A stretch of DNA of 64,000 nt from Streptomyces sp. NBC_00536 (GTDB taxonomy: Bacteria > Actinomycetota > Actinomycetes > Streptomycetales > Streptomycetaceae), in the NCBI RefSeq assembly GCF_036346295.1, contig NZ_CP107819.1:7936001-8000000 (forward strand). The letters run 5' to 3'. The notes beneath the pieces are model-generated. The model had not been told where the DNA came from. It was given only the letters and a program-made list of their open reading frames with translations, and searched no databases. Shown here piece by piece: positions 9,593-20,275 of the stretch. Each line of letters begins with the position of its first letter. Positions within the stretch are counted from its first letter, which is position 1. The position numbers and the translations under genes are program-made.

Positions 9593-10737
9593 GCCATGCC
9601 CTTCATCAGTTCCGCTGCGGCCACCGCGCAGCTGCGGTTGCGGCTCACCCCGGCACGGCCGTGGACGGTGAACCAGGGGGTCTTCAGTGCGCAGCCGCAG
9701 GCCTCGCCGGGCTGGAGGGAGGCCAGGTCGCCCATGACCACGCTCTGCGCCGGTACCGAGGTGATGTACGGCGACACCAGGTGCAGGTAGCCCCGCTCCC
9801 CGTACGGCAGCGGCTCCAGCGTGCGGGTGGAGCGGATCGTCACCCGGGACCAGACGGGGGCGTGCAACCGGTGGTGGTCGCACTCGATGTACGGGATGCA
9901 GTGCTCCACCGAGCCGAAGGTGTCCCGGATCCGCTCGCCCGGGATGCCGAGCTGCTCGGTCACCCGGGCGTACAGCTCCTCCTTGCCGATGCGCCGGTCG
10001 GCGTGCCCCTTCCAGCCGCCGCCGAGGACGACGAGGGAGCCCTCGGGCAGGCGCAGCGGAGGCAGCCCCATCGCCCGCATCCGCTCCAGGGTGAAGAAGA
10101 GGAAGGCGGGGAAGCCGAGGATGCGCACCGGGGCGTCCTCCCGCTCGAAGCGGCGCAGCGCGGCGATGCAGCCGAAGGGGTCGAACTCGTGGTCGCCGCC
10201 GGTGTTGCGCAGCGCGTACTCGACGCTGCGCGCCGGGGCGAAATCGCACAGGTAGTTGTCGGTGAAGGCGGTCCCCAGGTTCAGCGAGGGGGCCGGTTCA
10301 TAGCTGTACAGGAGGTAGTTGACCTCCTGGTCCGGGGTGATCCAGCCGTTGTGCTCGAAGATCCGGGCGACCATGCGCTGCGCGGAGCGGATCGTCCAGT
10401 GGTCGAAGAACATCTGCGACTTCTGGCCGGTGGTGCCGGAGGAGGTCAGGTGCAGTTCGACGTCCTCGCGCGGTACGGAGAGCACCTCGTGCCGCTTGAA
10501 GAAGTTCGCGTGGACCAGCGGCGCGCGGTAGGGCTCCGCCGGGGGAGTGGCCTCGTACAGCGAACGGAAGAAGGGGGAACGCCCGGTGTGCCAGGCGTTC
10601 GTCTCCGCCATGGCGGCGGCGAACAGCGCGTCCTCGGCGGGCCCGAAGGCGTACGGGTCGGTCAGGTCGCACAGCTGCTGTACGTGCGGCAGGAGGGCCG
10701 GGTCGGGTACGGCGACCGGCGCGAGATGGGGGTTCAT
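9589..10737 (-). CDS. LuxE-type acyl-protein synthetase
   Basis: A 382-aa member of the LuxE/PaaK family that activates a carboxylic acid with ATP and holds it as a thioester. The adenylation loop LTSSGTTGQKSQ is at about residues 98-108, GGGWKGH and the FGSVEHC segment follow, and the C-terminal tail carries Cys370 in RNRSCAVAAAEL, the position where LuxE keeps its acyl-cysteine. Length matches LuxE (about 370-380 aa). ATG 10737 overlaps the stop of the GNAT gene (ATGA), and its own stop overlaps the next start, so it is in the middle of a coupled operon. Its expected partner is the LuxC domain of the next protein, to which the acyl group would be passed for reduction. The identity of the acid is not shown by the sequence. 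Confidence 0.9.
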   Translation of the reverse strand: MNPHLAPVAVPDPALLPHVQQLCDLTDPYAFGPAEDALFAAAMAETNAWHTGRSPFFRSLYEATPPAEPYRAPLVHANFFKRHEVLSVPREDVELHLTSSGTTGQKSQMFFDHWTIRSAQRMVARIFEHNGWITPDQEVNYLLYSYEPAPSLNLGTAFTDNYLCDFAPARSVEYALRNTGGDHEFDPFGCIAALRRFEREDAPVRILGFPAFLFFTLERMRAMGLPPLRLPEGSLVVLGGGWKGHADRRIGKEELYARVTEQLGIPGERIRDTFGSVEHCIPYIECDHHRLHAPVWSRVTIRSTRTLEPLPYGERGYLHLVSPYITSVPAQSVVMGDLASLQPGEACGCALKTPWFTVHGRAGVSRNRSCAVAAAELMKGMA

Positions 10738-11927
10738 GAGGCAACCTCGGATGGTGTGGGCAGGTGCGCCGCCGCCCAGGCGGAGGCGTAGCAGTCCAGA
10801 TAGGGCTGGAGGGGCGGTTCGACGGCGACGCCGCGGAAGTCGATCCGCTCGCTGGAGCGGGACAGGACGGCGTAGTCGTGGAAGCCGTCGCCGTCCGCGC
10901 GCATCGCCGGGTAGAGGGCCCCGGCGACGAACCCGTGGGCCAGGAAGGCCGAGAGGGCCTCCGGCTGGGCGAGCGGGACCAGGGCCTCGACGTATCCGGC
11001 GCCCGCGCGGGCCAGGGCCCGGGTGACGGGTTCCAGGTACGCGGCCGCGGCGGCCGGGTCGGGGTGCGCGGTCAGCAGGGAGCAGTAGCCGCCGGCGCGG
11101 TTGAGGTAGGCGTACACCTCGAACCGGCCGTCGGCGGGGGTGAGGAGCACGTTCGGCGTGTGCAGCGGGTAGAACCAGCCCTCCGCGCCCGGGAAGTGCT
11201 CGCGGAAGCGGCGGTGCACGAAGGCGGGAGCCTCGATCAACTCCAGCCGCTCCACCTCGTCCTGGGGTGCGGGTTCCGGGAGCGGTCCGGTGGTGGACCG
11301 GACCCCGGGGTAGCCGATGCCGAGCGCGGTCCCGGCGGTGCGCAGCAAGGGCAGCAGCGGGGCCGGGACTTCGGTGACGGGGATCCGCCGGTCCAGCACC
11401 CCGGCGGAGTGACGCGCGTAGAGTGCGAGGCTTTCGCGGCTGCGGAGATCCACCGCGTTGGGCAGGATGCCCAGCGGGCGGAAGCCGTTGCGCGCGACGA
11501 CGCGCTGCGGTCCGGCGCTGACGGTGCGCACGGTCGCGTACACCGAGTCCAGCCGCCCCGAGTCCAGCATCCCGGCGCACAACGCCCCGGTCAGGGCGGC
11601 GGCCAGGCCCGATGAGCGGTGCCCGGGATGTACGGCGATGCCCTCCAGGCGGCCGATCCGGCTGCCCGCCTCGCCGTGGATGGCGGCGGACGCGGTCAGG
11701 GCCCCGGTGGTCGGGCAGCGGCCGACGAGCCACAGGGAGTGCGGATCCTCGATGAGCCGCGCCATTTCGGCGGGGTCGGTGCCGAGGGCCACGGGGTAGT
11801 GAGGTCCGTAGACGGCGTAGTAGAGCTGGCGCAGTTCGGCGATGTCCGCGCGGACGGCGGGCGTGATGACCGGGGTGATGGCGGGGGTGATGGCCGGGGC
11901 GCCGACAGGCGTGTTGGTGGGGCTCAC
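10734..11927 (-). CDS. GNAT-family N-acyltransferase, two-domain
   Basis: A 397-aa protein with an N-terminal GNAT domain (about residues 25-160) containing the acetyl-CoA loop IAVHPGHRSSGLAAAL. The C-terminal half (about 230-390) reads as a second, degenerate GNAT-like domain (VEALVPLAQPEALSAFLAHGFVAGALYPAM) without a clear acyl-CoA loop. The first 20 residues carry an ITPA/ITPV repeat encoded by three 12-bp direct repeats (about 11860-11905). Start GTG 11927 overlaps the transporter stop (GTGA). In the operon it could N- or O-acylate the product of the LuxC/LuxE/PaaK enzymes, or protect the host by acetylation; both are inference. The overlap with both neighbours argues it belongs to the same pathway. 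Confidence 0.85.
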   Translation of the reverse strand: MSPTNTPVGAPAITPAITPVITPAVRADIAELRQLYYAVYGPHYPVALGTDPAEMARLIEDPHSLWLVGRCPTTGALTASAAIHGEAGSRIGRLEGIAVHPGHRSSGLAAALTGALCAGMLDSGRLDSVYATVRTVSAGPQRVVARNGFRPLGILPNAVDLRSRESLALYARHSAGVLDRRIPVTEVPAPLLPLLRTAGTALGIGYPGVRSTTGPLPEPAPQDEVERLELIEAPAFVHRRFREHFPGAEGWFYPLHTPNVLLTPADGRFEVYAYLNRAGGYCSLLTAHPDPAAAAAYLEPVTRALARAGAGYVEALVPLAQPEALSAFLAHGFVAGALYPAMRADGDGFHDYAVLSRSSERIDFRGVAVEPPLQPYLDCYASAWAAAHLPTPSEVAS

Positions 11928-13213
11928 CGCTCGCCTCCGACGGGTTCCGGGGTCCGGTCCGGGGCCGCGTCCCCGGCGGCCGGCGGCTCGGGGGCGGGGG
12001 ACCGGGAGCCGAGCAGGGCCAGTGCGCAGGCGGCGGGGACCAGGCCGATGCCCTGCACCAGGCACAGGGTCCGCGGCGAGACGAGGTCACCGGCGAAGCC
12101 GAACAGCAGCGAGGCCACCGGCAGGGAGGCACCCAGTACCGCCTGCATCACGGCGAAGAAACCGGGCTTGTCCGCCGGGGGCACCAGACGCTGGAAGAGG
12201 GCCACGAAACGGACGCTGACGGCCCCGGCACACCAGCCCGCCACCGCCAGGCAGCCCGCGATGACCGGGCGGTGCGCGAACAGGCCGGGCAGCGCCAGGG
12301 CGAGGGCCATCAGACCCAGGCACCAGGCCCCGGCGACCGTGGGCCGCCCCGGTACCCGGGCGCCGGTGACGGCGCCGATGAGCGCGCCGGTGCCGAGGGA
12401 GGCCTCCAGCAGGGCCACGGTGGCGCCACCGCCGCCGAGGACGGAGCGGGTGTAGAGGGGGATGACGACGAACACGGCGGTGGTGAAGAGGTTCGCCGCG
12501 GTGAAGCAGATCAGGATCCGTCGTACGTAGGGAAGTTCGGCGAGGATGCGGCGCAGCGTGCGGCGCGGTGCCGCCGTGGCCGTGGGTGCCGATGTGGCCG
12601 CGGGCTCGTCGGCCCGCGGCCCGGTGGTGCGGAAGCGGGCGCTCGCGACGAGGAGGGCGGCGCCGAGGTAGGCCGCCGCGCAGCCGACGGCCAGCCCGGC
12701 CACACCGGCCCGGTCGACGGTCAGGGCGCCGAGCAGGGCGCCGCCGAGACCGGCCAGCGACTGCGTGGACAGCTCGAAGCCGGTGGCCGTCTCGATGTCG
12801 GCGTCGTCGACGAGTTCGGGCACCGACGTGGTCAGACAGGGGTCGAAGAACGCCTGGCAGGTGGCCAGGGCGAGGCCGGCGGCGTACACCGCGGCGATGG
12901 GCGGGCCGTCGAGGTACGCCCACAGCGCCAGGACGGCCGAGGCGGCCCCGGCCAGGGCGGCGGCGGTCCGCAGGACCGAGCGGTGCGCGAACCGGCCGAC
13001 GGCGCCCGCCACGACGGGCGCCAGCGCCACGGCGGGCAGCGTGCAGACGGCCATGAACAGCCCGGAGGCCAGACCGCGGGCGTCGTGCACGGCGTAGGCG
13101 ACGATCCACCAGGACACGCCGACCTGGAACATGCGCGCGGCGGCCTGGGTGAGGACCTGGCCGAGCCACACGGCGCCGAAGGCGCGGTTGCGCAGGACGA
13201 GCGGGGCGCTCAT
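11924..13213 (-). CDS. MFS transporter, probable product exporter of the LuxCE/PaaK cluster
   Basis: A 429-aa major-facilitator protein with about 12 hydrophobic segments; it begins MSAPLVLRNRAFGAVWLGQVLTQ, typical of the MFS_3/enterobactin-exporter (EntS) branch, and has the middle loop rich in Arg and Ala. It most likely uses the proton gradient to export a small molecule. ATG 13213 overlaps the stop of the ligase gene (ATGA) and its own stop overlaps the GNAT start, so expression is coupled to the biosynthetic enzymes. That context makes it the exporter or self-resistance pump of this operon. Confidence 0.9.
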   Translation of the reverse strand: MSAPLVLRNRAFGAVWLGQVLTQAAARMFQVGVSWWIVAYAVHDARGLASGLFMAVCTLPAVALAPVVAGAVGRFAHRSVLRTAAALAGAASAVLALWAYLDGPPIAAVYAAGLALATCQAFFDPCLTTSVPELVDDADIETATGFELSTQSLAGLGGALLGALTVDRAGVAGLAVGCAAAYLGAALLVASARFRTTGPRADEPAATSAPTATAAPRRTLRRILAELPYVRRILICFTAANLFTTAVFVVIPLYTRSVLGGGGATVALLEASLGTGALIGAVTGARVPGRPTVAGAWCLGLMALALALPGLFAHRPVIAGCLAVAGWCAGAVSVRFVALFQRLVPPADKPGFFAVMQAVLGASLPVASLLFGFAGDLVSPRTLCLVQGIGLVPAACALALLGSRSPAPEPPAAGDAAPDRTPEPVGGER

Positions 13214-14475
13214 GCGGTCGGCCTCTCGTCGAGGACCCGGACGAGCTTGCCGGAGCGCGGGTTGACGGCGAGGTCGCGGTGGCGCACCCACTCCACGGAC
13301 AGCGGGTGCACGAACCCGGCGCGCACACTGTCCGGGTACAGCGGCCTTACGCTCTCCAGTTCCGCGATGACGGCCTTGGCCAGCGGTTCGCGCGAGGTCC
13401 CGTCACCGGGGGCCGTCGCCAGCCGCAGGACGAGCCCGTCGCGGCCTTCCCAGCGGCGGACCACGAGCTGTACGCCGACCACCTGTCCGGCGGTGTCCGC
13501 CGCGGCCACGGCGTCCTGGGCGTCCTGGGTGTAGAGGGAGACGGGTCCCACCCGTACGCCCTCCTCGGCGCGGCCGAGGATCCGGAAGTGCCCCGGCCCG
13601 GTGCCGGTCCACTCGGCCCGGTCGCCCGCGGGGTAGCGGATGACCGGCATGAGCCGCCGGAAGAGGCTGGTGACGACGACCCGGCCGGGCCGCCCCGGTT
13701 CGGTGACGGGCTCGTCGGTGCAGTCGTCGAGGATCTCGACGACCGAGTGGGGGGTGAAGGCCCGGTGCACCCGGGCGTCGGCGCCGGGTACGGGGCGGCC
13801 GAGCAGCCCGGCGTCGACGCTGGCGTAGCCCACGGATCGGGCCTCGGCGCCGGGGAACGCCGTGGCGAGCAGCCGCCGCTGGTCGTCGAAGAGGGCCTCG
13901 CCGCCGAAGAGGAGCAATTCGACCGAATCGAGCCGGACACCGGAGGCGACGGCCTGTTCGGCGAGTCGGCACAGGGTGGTGGGCGTGCCGGTCAGCACCT
14001 GGGCGGCGAGATCGCGCAGCGTGGGGAGCGTCGACTCCAGCGGCGCGGCACCGCCGATCGGCAGCCGGACGTTGTCCACGGGCGCGTGGGCGAGCGAGTC
14101 GAGGACGAAGAGGAAGCTCGCGTACAGCTCACCGGCGTAGAAGAGGTCGGCGACGCGGTGCCCGGGACGCAGGCCCGTGTCCACGAGACCCTGGCCGAAG
14201 GCGGTGACGAAGGTGCGCCACTCGTCGCGCGTGTAGACGGAGAACTTGGGGGCCCCGGTGGTGCCGCCGGTCTTGTAGACCGTGGCCTCGCTGAGCGGGC
14301 CGGTCAGTACGCGGTTGTCGTGGAGGGCGTTGGCCGCCCAGAACTCCCGCTGGTCGACCACCGGCAGGTCGGTGAGGCGGTCGACGTGCGGCGGGAGTGA
14401 CGCGTAAAGCTCTTGGTAAAAGGGTGAGTTGTGACGGGCGAAACGTATGAGGTCCGAGAGTTGCTGGGCGGACAT
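13210..14475 (-). CDS. PaaK-like adenylate-forming enzyme (first gene of LuxCE operon)
   Basis: A 421-aa stand-alone member of the phenylacetate-CoA ligase / coenzyme F390 synthetase family. Visible motifs are the phosphate loop KTGGTTGAPK (about residues 68-77), LFYAGELYASFL, the GGEALFDDQRR segment, and the C-terminal RSGKLVRVLDE with a conserved-position lysine. It should activate a carboxylate as acyl-AMP and pass it to CoA, a carrier or an amine. ATG 14475 is preceded by AAAGG close to the start; the frame stays open upstream but codes for low-quality sequence. As first gene of the coupled operon it probably supplies the activated acid. The first 30 codons are unusually A/T-rich for this region (around 14400-14440). 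Confidence 0.88.
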   Translation of the reverse strand: MSAQQLSDLIRFARHNSPFYQELYASLPPHVDRLTDLPVVDQREFWAANALHDNRVLTGPLSEATVYKTGGTTGAPKFSVYTRDEWRTFVTAFGQGLVDTGLRPGHRVADLFYAGELYASFLFVLDSLAHAPVDNVRLPIGGAAPLESTLPTLRDLAAQVLTGTPTTLCRLAEQAVASGVRLDSVELLLFGGEALFDDQRRLLATAFPGAEARSVGYASVDAGLLGRPVPGADARVHRAFTPHSVVEILDDCTDEPVTEPGRPGRVVVTSLFRRLMPVIRYPAGDRAEWTGTGPGHFRILGRAEEGVRVGPVSLYTQDAQDAVAAADTAGQVVGVQLVVRRWEGRDGLVLRLATAPGDGTSREPLAKAVIAELESVRPLYPDSVRAGFVHPLSVEWVRHRDLAVNPRSGKLVRVLDERPTA

Positions 14476-14748
14476 GGGCCTTTGCCTAGGTGACGGGAAC
14501 GGGACGGGAGCCGTCAGCGGCACGGCGCGGCGAGGGTGAAGACTCGCCTGCGGGCTCGGCCGGTGTGAACGGGGGACCCCCCGGCGCCCCCGGCTCCTCG
14601 ACGCGCGCCAAAGCTGACGCGCTGTCACGATGATGGAACATCAGTGCGTCTGTCACCAAATTGGGCAAGGATTTCCGGCCAGGGTGGCCGTATGCGACAG
14701 TATTTGTGGCTCGGGGCGCTGGGGTTGATGTCCGGGCCGGGGCGGACG

Positions 14749-14817
14749 TCAGTTCGCGCCCGGGCCCTGACGGTGCTTCTGGGCCTCGTACTGCCTGCGG
14801 TGCGCCTCCAGCTTCAC
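14749..14817 (-). CDS. Possible micro-ORF (22 aa) overlapping the amidase stop
   Basis: GTG 14817 overlaps the amidase stop codon as GTGA and opens a 22-codon frame encoding VKLEAHRRQYEAQKHRQGPG plus two residues. The peptide is basic, helix-prone and looks more protein-like than the other frames here. It may be a coupled small protein, or the former C-terminus of the amidase put out of frame. The remaining gap up to the ligase start (14476-14748) holds no other gene; I see only weak promoter-like sequence. Confidence 0.3.
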   Translation of the reverse strand: MKLEAHRRQYEAQKHRQGPGAN

Positions 14818-16265
14818 GTCAGCGCCGGCGCGGGGCGTCGCTGCGCCCACGGCCGGGCCGTCTCCAGCTGCGCCGCGACCCGCAGCACGCTCACCTCGTC
14901 GTCGCGGCGGCCCACCAGCTGCACGGCGAGCGGCAGCCCGTCGCCGCCGTGACCCGCCGGGACGGAGGCGGCCGGGTGGCCCGTGACGTTCCACAGCGCG
15001 GTGTAGGCGATCATCGGGCGCGAGCGGACCATCGCCGTGAGCAGCCCGGCTCCGTCCAACGCGCCGACCGGGCGCGGGCGTTCAGCGATCGTCGGGGTGA
15101 GCAGCAGGTCCATGCTGGTGAACATCCGGTCGGCGCGCGCCGCCAGCCGCTCGCCCGCCCGGATCCCGCGCTCCACGGCGGCTTCGGGGACCGCCCGGGC
15201 CAGCGCGAGGACCCGGCGGGTGCGCCGCTCCAGCAGCTCGGGCCGCTCGACGGCGGCGGCCTCCGCCCGTACGCCGCCGCAGAACTGGGCGACGAACGGA
15301 GCCGTCGCGTCCGGGTAGTGGGGGCGCACCTCCCGTACGTCGTGACCCAGCTCGCGCAGCGCCCGTACGGTCTCCAGCAGCGCCCCGACGTGCTCGGGAT
15401 CCGGGCGCACCCCGGGCACGGCGGGCGTGGCGGAGTACCCGATGCGCAGCCGCCCGGGCGCTGACTCCAGGGCCCCCACCCAGGATTCGGCGGCGGGGCG
15501 GGCGCTCCAGCGGTCGGTGGGGGTGCTGCCCGCGAGGACGTCATAGAGCAGGGCGGTGTCGTGCACGGTGCGGGTCAGTGGGCCCACCGTGCCCAGCGCG
15601 TACCAGAGGTGGGGGTGCGGGGAGGTGGAGACCCGGCCGCGCTGCGGCTTGAGGCCGAACAGCCCGCAGCAGGCGGCCGGGATGCGGATCGAACCGCCGC
15701 CGTCACCGCCGAGCGCGGCCCCGACCAGCCCGGCCGCGACGGCCGCGGCGCTGCCGCCGCTGGAGCCGCCGGGGGTGCGGGTGGTGTCCCAGGGGTTACG
15801 GGTGTGGCCGTGGGCCTCGGACTCCGTGAAGGGCCACTGGCCGAATTCGGGCATGGTGGTCTTGCCGATCACGACGGCTCCGGCGGCGCGCAAGCGGCGT
15901 ACGGCCTCGCAATCGGCGGCGACCGGGGTGCGGTTGGCGGCTCCGCCGAAGCCGGTGTGCTGACCGGCGACATCCAGCTCGTCCTTGACGGCGACGGGCA
16001 CGCCGTGGAGCGGGCCGACCGCGCTCTGCGCGTCGCGCGCATCGGCCTCGGCCAGGGCCTGCTCGGCGAGGACGACGCGGAAGGCTCCGAGAGCGGGGTC
16101 GATCCGGGCGATGCGGCGCAGCGAAGCCTCGACGAGCGTGCGGGAGGTGACCTTCCCGGTGCGCACCAGCTCGGCCTGCCGCTCCACCCCCAGGAACATC
16201 AACTCCGCGTCGTCCCGGTCCTGTTCGCGTGTCCGGTCCCCGCCCGGCGCGCCGTTCCCACCCAT
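14814..16265 (-). CDS. Amidase (amidase-signature family)
   Basis: A 483-aa cytosolic amidase that hydrolyses a C-N amide bond. The Ser-cisSer-Lys triad is seen: Lys94 in VAVKDELD, cis-Ser168 in TPGGSSGGS, and nucleophile Ser192 in GGGSIRIPAACCG, with the 24-residue spacing normal for the family. ATG 16265 follows a G-rich AGGGGTGG site. It is divergent from the N-formylglutamate amidohydrolase-like gene, with 39 bases between the two start codons, so the promoters overlap. Both neighbours act on amide bonds, which suggests a joint role in nitrogen scavenging; the substrate is not identifiable. Its stop overlaps a possible micro-ORF. Confidence 0.92.
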   Translation of the reverse strand: MGGNGAPGGDRTREQDRDDAELMFLGVERQAELVRTGKVTSRTLVEASLRRIARIDPALGAFRVVLAEQALAEADARDAQSAVGPLHGVPVAVKDELDVAGQHTGFGGAANRTPVAADCEAVRRLRAAGAVVIGKTTMPEFGQWPFTESEAHGHTRNPWDTTRTPGGSSGGSAAAVAAGLVGAALGGDGGGSIRIPAACCGLFGLKPQRGRVSTSPHPHLWYALGTVGPLTRTVHDTALLYDVLAGSTPTDRWSARPAAESWVGALESAPGRLRIGYSATPAVPGVRPDPEHVGALLETVRALRELGHDVREVRPHYPDATAPFVAQFCGGVRAEAAAVERPELLERRTRRVLALARAVPEAAVERGIRAGERLAARADRMFTSMDLLLTPTIAERPRPVGALDGAGLLTAMVRSRPMIAYTALWNVTGHPAASVPAGHGGDGLPLAVQLVGRRDDEVSVLRVAAQLETARPWAQRRPAPALT

Positions 16266-16304
16266 GGCAACCACCCCTTCGCTCGTCCCTAGACTAGGCG
16301 CACC

Positions 16305-17123
16305 ATGCATCTTTCGCCCGCGGCTTCCCCGCCTCCTTCCAGCTCCTTCCAGCTCCTTCCCGGCGCCGCCGCGTCGCCGGTGATCCTGCACGTGCCGCAC
16401 TCCTCGCGGGTCATCCCGGAGTCCGTCCGCGGCGACATTGTGCTGGACGACGCGGCACTGGAGCGGGAGTTGGACCACATCACCGATGCGCACACGGCCG
16501 ACATCGCGGCAGCGGCGGCGGCCGCCTGCACCCTCGCCCCGTGGAGGTTCGTCAACGGGCTGTCCCGTCTCGTCATCGACCCCGAGCGCTTCCCCGACGA
16601 GCGCGAGGAGATGCTGGCGGTGGGCATGGGAGCGGTGTACACCCGCACCACTCACCGGGAGCGCCTGCGGCCGGGCGGCTTCGACGGCCGGCCGTTGATC
16701 GAGCGCTACTTCGACCCGTACGCGCGGGCGTTGACCCGGGCCGTGGAGGAGCGGCTGGAGGCCGTCGGACGGGCCGTGATCATCGACGTGCACTCGTACC
16801 CGACGGAGCCCCTCCCGTATGAACTCCACGGGGAGGGCGGCCGACCCCCGGTCTGCCTCGGCACGGACCCCTTCCACACCCCGGCCGCCCTCCTCGCCGC
16901 GGCCGAGAAGGCCTTCGCGGGCTTCGGAGGCACGGGACTCGACAGCCCCTTCGCCGGTACGTACGTGCCGCTGAGGCACTACGGAAAGGACGCCCGGGTC
17001 GAGGCGCTGATGGTCGAGATCCGCCGGGACACCTACATGACCGAGCCGGGCGGCCCCGCGGGCCCAGGCCTGGAAACCCTGGCGTCGTCCCTGGCCGAAC
17101 TCGTGGGCGCGGTGCAGCCGTAG
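16305..17123 (+). CDS. N-formylglutamate amidohydrolase family protein
   Basis: A 272-aa metal-dependent hydrolase of the FGase (HutG-like) family, which removes formate from N-formylglutamate in histidine breakdown or acts on related N-acyl compounds. Family marks are the N-terminal VILHVPHSSRVIP, Arg-rich VIDPERFPDEREEM, the IIDVHSYPTEPLPYE segment with likely metal His and Glu, and VEALMVEIRRDTYM near the end. No other hut genes are near, so a role in histidine use is not supported; it may act with the divergent amidase. A strong bidirectional terminator (17131-17171) follows directly. Confidence 0.88.
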   Translation: MHLSPAASPPPSSSFQLLPGAAASPVILHVPHSSRVIPESVRGDIVLDDAALERELDHITDAHTADIAAAAAAACTLAPWRFVNGLSRLVIDPERFPDEREEMLAVGMGAVYTRTTHRERLRPGGFDGRPLIERYFDPYARALTRAVEERLEAVGRAVIIDVHSYPTEPLPYELHGEGGRPPVCLGTDPFHTPAALLAAAEKAFAGFGGTGLDSPFAGTYVPLRHYGKDARVEALMVEIRRDTYMTEPGGPAGPGLETLASSLAELVGAVQP

Positions 17124-17130
17124 CGACGGT

Positions 17131-17171
17131 GGGTTCCCGGCAGGCCGCGCAGGGCGGCCTGCCGGGAACCC
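17131..17171. terminator. Bidirectional terminator between amidohydrolase and katG
   Basis: Perfect 18-bp arms (17131-17148 and 17154-17171) around a 5-base loop, placed exactly between two convergent genes. There is no U-tract, as is usual in Streptomyces. Confidence 0.88.
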
Positions 17172-17179
17172 CGTCGGGC

Positions 17180-20237
<3,058 letters not shown>

Positions 20238-20245
20238 CTTGACAA

Positions 20246-20260
20246 CTTAACAGTGTTAAG
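20246..20260. promoter_or_regulatory. TetR operator 1 (CTTAACAGTGTTAAG)
   Basis: A perfect 15-bp palindrome with 7-bp arms just upstream of the tetR start, A/T-rich against the GC-rich background. A matching site lies at 20285-20299. Confidence 0.8.
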
Positions 20261-20275
20261 CCCACTCTCGTGGTC

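Noticed and set aside
11850..11910. 12-bp repeats near the GNAT start as a regulatory array
   Set aside because: They lie inside the GNAT reading frame and encode an ITPA/ITPV repeat, so coding slippage explains them.
7067..14475. A bioluminescence (lux) operon
   Set aside because: LuxC and LuxE homologues are present but no luxA, luxB, luxD or luxG could be found in any frame of the region, so light production is not supported.
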